DNA from: Lacibacter cauensis
Lineage (GTDB): Bacteria; Bacteroidota; Bacteroidia; Chitinophagales; Chitinophagaceae
Direction: 5' to 3'
Assembly (NCBI RefSeq): GCF_007830055.1
Contig: NZ_VLLE01000008.1
Location: 54,513 to 118,512, forward strand
Length of the DNA stretch: 64,000 nucleotides
Shown here: positions 60,627 to 64,000 of the stretch, piece after piece
Numbering within the stretch: the stretch's first letter is position 1
Layout of the letters: every line of letters begins with the position of its first letter
Notes under the pieces: generated by a model
The model's input: only the letters and a program-made list of their open reading frames with translations
Told to the model about the DNA's origin: nothing
Database searches by the model: none
Program-made: the position numbers and the translations under genes

Positions 60627-61032
60627 ACTATAATTAAGAGTGTGGTGTTTGTCAAAATTGATTTGAATAATTGCATGATGAATAGGAATTCAGAAGCAAA
60701 TTTGAATAAATAGTTATCCGAAAAGGTGGAGAGGTCAATGAAAAACGGGTCCTCGTATACAGAAGGCAACATTTACGCAATGAAGTAACCAAAGGAGATT
60801 ATTTCGACTTCGAAAAGCTAGTTTTCCATAATAAAGCAGTTAGTTGACATCAATGTTTGTTTCATTGTCTTCATGAGCAATTAAGCAAGAGAGGGCACTT
60901 CAAAGTGCAAATCTGGGATCAAAAATTAAAATGATAATAAACTAATTAGATTTAATTTATTCACAGCATCAGGCTTTTCGTTGTTGTATTCCGTCGGTTA
61001 TCTTATAATACTTGACTTTATCCTATTTGAGA
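60627..61032. other. Spacer with a short gene remnant
   Basis: A 46-codon plus-strand open stretch (60710-60847) reads 'EVNEKRVLVYRRQHLRNEV' and 'GDYFDFEKLVFHN' before its stop, a protein-like C-terminal remnant without a start. Otherwise the stretch is A/T-rich and gene-free. Confidence 0.35.
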
Positions 61033-61109
61033 AAATTACAATTGATTCTTCTTAGCTTTTTATTAAACTCCTGCCCCTTTTAAAGACGACAGAACTGAAA
61101 CAGCTCGAG
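61033..61109. repeat. Direct repeat, right copy
   Basis: It matches 57705-57782 (ATTACAATTGA … ACAGAACTGAAACAG-CTCGA). It joins directly to the truncated 3' end of the thioredoxin-like pseudogene, so it marks a recombination or insertion boundary. Confidence 0.65.
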
Positions 61110-61870
61110 ACACCGACAATTTGCAATCCACGGGAATGATAGTTTTGATATTGTGCAACAAGGTTTGGATTTTCATTTCGGCAAGGCCCACACCAGGATG
61201 CCCAGAATTCAAGCAAGGTATACATAGCTTGCAGTTCAGAGAATTTCAACGAATCACGTTCGGTATCCGGCAAAACAAAATCCGCATAATAATGACCGAC
61301 TCCAACTCCGCCATTCTGTTCAATAAATGCCTGAACTTTCTGTCCGAAAAAAGACTGTTGTGCTCTTGCTGACAATTGCTGTAATCAATCGAAGGAAAAG
61401 GCTCTGCCCCATTTTACACAATACACACTTAAAATATACGCAGCCGCCGGTGAGGAAGTATTGCTGACAACAAAACCTGCCGCTTTCGTTTTTAGCTCCT
61501 CTTCAACAACCCGTAACGCTTTTCTTGCTGCAGCATCACCTTTCTCAAGATTTTTGCGCAGGATGGCTGCATGTAACCGCAAAGGATTTATCAACCGGTC
61601 AAAAGCGTCCAACTCACGTTGAAAGGCAGAGCCATTTATCAGGGCATTCCGGAAATCTCCCTTTACGCCACTGAATATCAAAGGCTCGTTTTCTATCCAG
61701 AACAATTTATAATCTGAAAAAGATTTCGTCCGGATGACAATTGTTTTGGTAAAGAAGTTGATTGTTGTACAGGTTTGCGAAAAAAGAAACGCCCCATCTA
61801 AACCGACACAGAATCTATTGCCGTACCTGGATTATAAGCATCATCCAGAAACAACCAGCTACCGTCTTCA
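61052..61870 (-). pseudogene. Decayed TlpA-type thiol-disulfide oxidoreductase gene
   Basis: Pieces of a DUF4369-thioredoxin protein lie in order: 'GFAHGYEDGSWLFLDDAYN…TAIDSVSV' (around 61750-61870), a frameshift, then 'SDYKLFWIENEPLIFSGVKGDF…' to about 61385, an in-frame TGA, then 'LQQLSARAQQSFFGQ…' and 'LLEFWASWCGPCRNENPN' (WCGPC active site), ending at the repeat near 61110, where the fold is cut off. At least one frameshift, one nonsense codon and a 3' truncation show that it is dead. Confidence 0.8.
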
Positions 61871-62249
61871 TACCCATGAGCGAAGCCTGTTATACCATTG
61901 CCCCGGAACGACTTTCAGACGATAGCGTGTTTTTTCTTTCCGAAGCAAGTTCAAATCCAACAAGCACACATACTGTTAACAGCAACAATAGTTACATGCC
62001 ATTTTTAAAATTATATTGCCTTGGAAATTGTTTCATTTACTGTTTACGGTTGATGCTAGGTTTTACTTCATGGATCTGCAATGATCAGCACGGGGTCCTG
62101 TTTAACAGAACATATACGAACATACACTTCCACCGGGAATCGCTATTTAGGTGGTCTTCTTACCCTACTCATTACTCAAGAACCAATAACAGGATTTTAC
62201 CGTCAATAAACTTCCATGTAAGAGTGATTATAACGACCAAGACCAATTC
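61871..62249. other. Gene-free spacer
   Basis: No coding sequence can be supported on either strand; neither the upstream pseudogene nor the beta-helix gene extends into it. No strong repeat was seen. Confidence 0.35.
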
Positions 62250-64000
62250 CTATTCTTTCAATAACCGCAGTATCGAGCCATCTTCAAATTTCAGATAATA
62301 AACACCTTTATTCAGATGACCAATATTTAAGCGAACATGAAAACCTTCGATTTTTACTTCAGTAATTTTAGTGCCGTTAGCAGAAAAAAGAAATGCTGTT
62401 GTTTGCAAAAGCCTGCTGTTACCTATGAACAATGTTGCATGATCCTTAACCGGGTTCGGTATAATTTTAAGCAAACCGCTTCCTGCATTTACAGAAACAA
62501 CGTTACTGTATGTAAATCCACCATCGTGGTCAATCATTTTTAATCGATAATAAGCAGTCCCCCCATTCATATGATAATCGCTGTATGTATAGTAATTAGC
62601 GTGGCCGTTTTTAGCAGGAACAACACCGATGGTTTTAAAATCAGCAAGCAACTTTTCAATCACAAACTCCCTCACTTGCTGTTCATTTTCTGTTTTCCAG
62701 CTTAAACCAATACAATCAGGTTGATTTACTGCCGTAAAACTGATCAGTTGAAGAGGTAAGGCTGAACTACTGGTTTTAACAAAGAAGCCACTAAAACCAT
62801 TTACGTCAAAACTAACCTCCCACCTGTTGGCTGTACTGTTCCATAAGATGTCGGTATCAACAGGATTAATGGTAGTAACTGATCCTGCATATGTACCCGG
62901 CAACCCCGTACCATTACTGCTTTTCCCTTCTCTTTTCTCAATCAATAAATTCGCTTTACCTGAAAGATCAGATGGGCCTGCAGGCAAGTCAATATCACTC
63001 ACAGCATTAAATTCATCAAATTCCTGCTGGGTAAAGAATAAAGTAACCCTGGCAGTTGCCGAAGCAGGATTATTCAGAGCTGTTACTTCGTAATGTCGTT
63101 TAACAAAGATCAAACCCGCAGAAGATGGCTGCACACTTTCAATCCAAACCGTCGCGGTCGTTTGTCCAGTCAGTGTATAACTGCCACCGCTTTGAATTGC
63201 TGCCACCTGACTGGTACAATTCGAATAGTTACTGATCCCACTGCTATTTTGAGAAATTGTCACAGAACTGAAAGCAGCAGGAATAGCATTGAATGCACTA
63301 TTGCTGTGATTTCCTTCGTATGCTCCGATATCCAGCGTAGCTGTTCTGGTCAATCCCAAAAAATCTGTCGTCGGTGTACTGCCCGTTCCTGCACCAACGG
63401 CCGGCGAACTGCATTGTAAACGCAGGCCATCATCAGCTGTACCCCAGATATTGTCCGCTCCATCACCATCACTGTAATTAACGAATAAGGGATTGCCATT
63501 CAGTACACTGCTGGTAACAGTATTTGTTACACTTAAAGGAGAACCTGTTGCATCACGGATGATACAATTGTTAAATGTGGGCCAGTATTGCGAACGTGTC
63601 TCCGAACTATAGATTTCATTGCGACCCGGAACACTGGTGCTCGTTGGAGTATTATTCCATAAAATACAATTGCGGAATACGGCATCTGTAAAACCAGAAT
63701 AGGCTGTTCCTGCAAAACGGGAGGTGTTATTGGCAAACGTACAATTCACAAAACTCGACGTATTGAATTCTGCTCCACCGGCCATCATTGCAGCACCATT
63801 GTCCGAACTGTTCCCATAAAAAATACAATTACTGATCGTGTGTGCGCCGGCATCGATGTACAAGCCTCCGCCACGTGAACCATCAAAGAATCCTGACCCG
63901 CCGGAGTTGTTGGCAAACACACAACGTGTCAAGGTCTGCGACGGCGTACCGGAGATCAATAACCCCGCACCAAATACACCAAAACTTCCACCACCTGCTA
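62250..64000 (-). CDS. Partial T9SS-sorted right-handed beta-helix protein
   Basis: At least 583 codons; the 5' end lies beyond the right edge and the frame is open there. The N-terminal visible part repeats 'NCxFxxNSxxxGGG(L/A)' units of a Pbl1/OmpA-like right-handed beta-helix. A beta-sandwich with 'WKTENEQQVREFVIEK' follows, and the C-terminus 'IIPNPVKDHATLFIGNS…NKGVYYLKFEDGSILRLLKE' is a typical type A sorting domain of the Bacteroidetes type IX secretion system. It is a large secreted or cell-surface protein of adhesin or pectate-lyase-like form. Confidence 0.85.
   Translation of the reverse strand, partial: AGGGSFGVFGAGLLISGTPSQTLTRCVFANNSGGSGFFDGSRGGGLYIDAGAHTISNCIFYGNSSDNGAAMMAGGAEFNTSSFVNCTFANNTSRFAGTAYSGFTDAVFRNCILWNNTPTSTSVPGRNEIYSSETRSQYWPTFNNCIIRDATGSPLSVTNTVTSSVLNGNPLFVNYSDGDGADNIWGTADDGLRLQCSSPAVGAGTGSTPTTDFLGLTRTATLDIGAYEGNHSNSAFNAIPAAFSSVTISQNSSGISNYSNCTSQVAAIQSGGSYTLTGQTTATVWIESVQPSSAGLIFVKRHYEVTALNNPASATARVTLFFTQQEFDEFNAVSDIDLPAGPSDLSGKANLLIEKREGKSSNGTGLPGTYAGSVTTINPVDTDILWNSTANRWEVSFDVNGFSGFFVKTSSSALPLQLISFTAVNQPDCIGLSWKTENEQQVREFVIEKLLADFKTIGVVPAKNGHANYYTYSDYHMNGGTAYYRLKMIDHDGGFTYSNVVSVNAGSGLLKIIPNPVKDHATLFIGNSRLLQTTAFLFSANGTKITEVKIEGFHVRLNIGHLNKGVYYLKFEDGSILRLLKE

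Overview
The window comes from a Bacteroidota chromosome, most likely a Chitinophagaceae-type organism. The evidence is the CTnDOT-type conjugation genes (TraE to TraN order), RteC, a type IX secretion (T9SS) sorting tail, many MKK-start lipoproteins, DUF4407 membrane proteins, TAnnTTTG-like promoters and the near absence of Shine-Dalgarno sequences. No rRNA, intact tRNA or CRISPR array was seen.

Layout. 0.2-1.5 kb: a minus-strand pair, a membrane-interaction-type unknown plus a small caspase-like His/Cys peptidase. 2.6-4.6 kb: an AbiE toxin-antitoxin pair with two same-geometry operators. 4.9-9.3 kb: three unknown co-directional genes ending in a 1096-residue helical protein, a candidate defence cassette. 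9.4-13.5 kb: a repeat protein, the conjugative-element regulator RteC, an LGFP-repeat protein and a small secreted protein. 13.8-16.6 kb: a lipoprotein, then a 7TM protein, a histidine kinase and a response regulator with overlapping ends. 17.2-23.5 kb: two cell-surface genes, a repeat-rich gene-poor stretch and a CocE-type hydrolase. 24.2-30.5 kb: ten small minus-strand genes separated by related inverted-repeat elements; the spacing and conserved arms look like an integron-type cassette array without an integrase in view. 30.7-31.6 kb: a REP-associated transposase (RAYT) whose HUH motif is split by a 22-bp palindrome. 31.7-44.6 kb: a conjugative-transfer operon (TraE, F, G, I, J, K, L, M, N and accessory genes). 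44.7-46.9 kb: RmuC and two tiny genes. 47-52.2 kb: an operon of two DUF4407-type membrane proteins, a J-domain/transglutaminase-like protein and a small membrane protein. 52.5-57.7 kb: a small Cys-rich lipoprotein, an HsdR_N-type nuclease-fold protein, a TPR histidine kinase with its regulator, a 59-residue gene and a single-TM protein. 57.7-62 kb: surface lipoproteins and a hydrolase between two direct repeats, with several decayed genes. 62.2 kb to the edge: a T9SS-sorted beta-helix protein cut by the window end.

How it works together. The tra operon encodes most of a Bacteroidetes type IV secretion channel: the VirB2-, VirB4-, VirB6-, VirB8-, VirB9- and VirB10-like parts. No relaxase, coupling protein, integrase or origin of transfer was identified, so the element is either incomplete or continues outside. 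RteC, 20 kb upstream, is the only excision regulator seen. Much of the rest is accessory: toxin-antitoxin and possible defence genes, mobile cassettes, and REP and RAYT remnants. Function calls rest on recognised motifs read by eye; no database search was possible.
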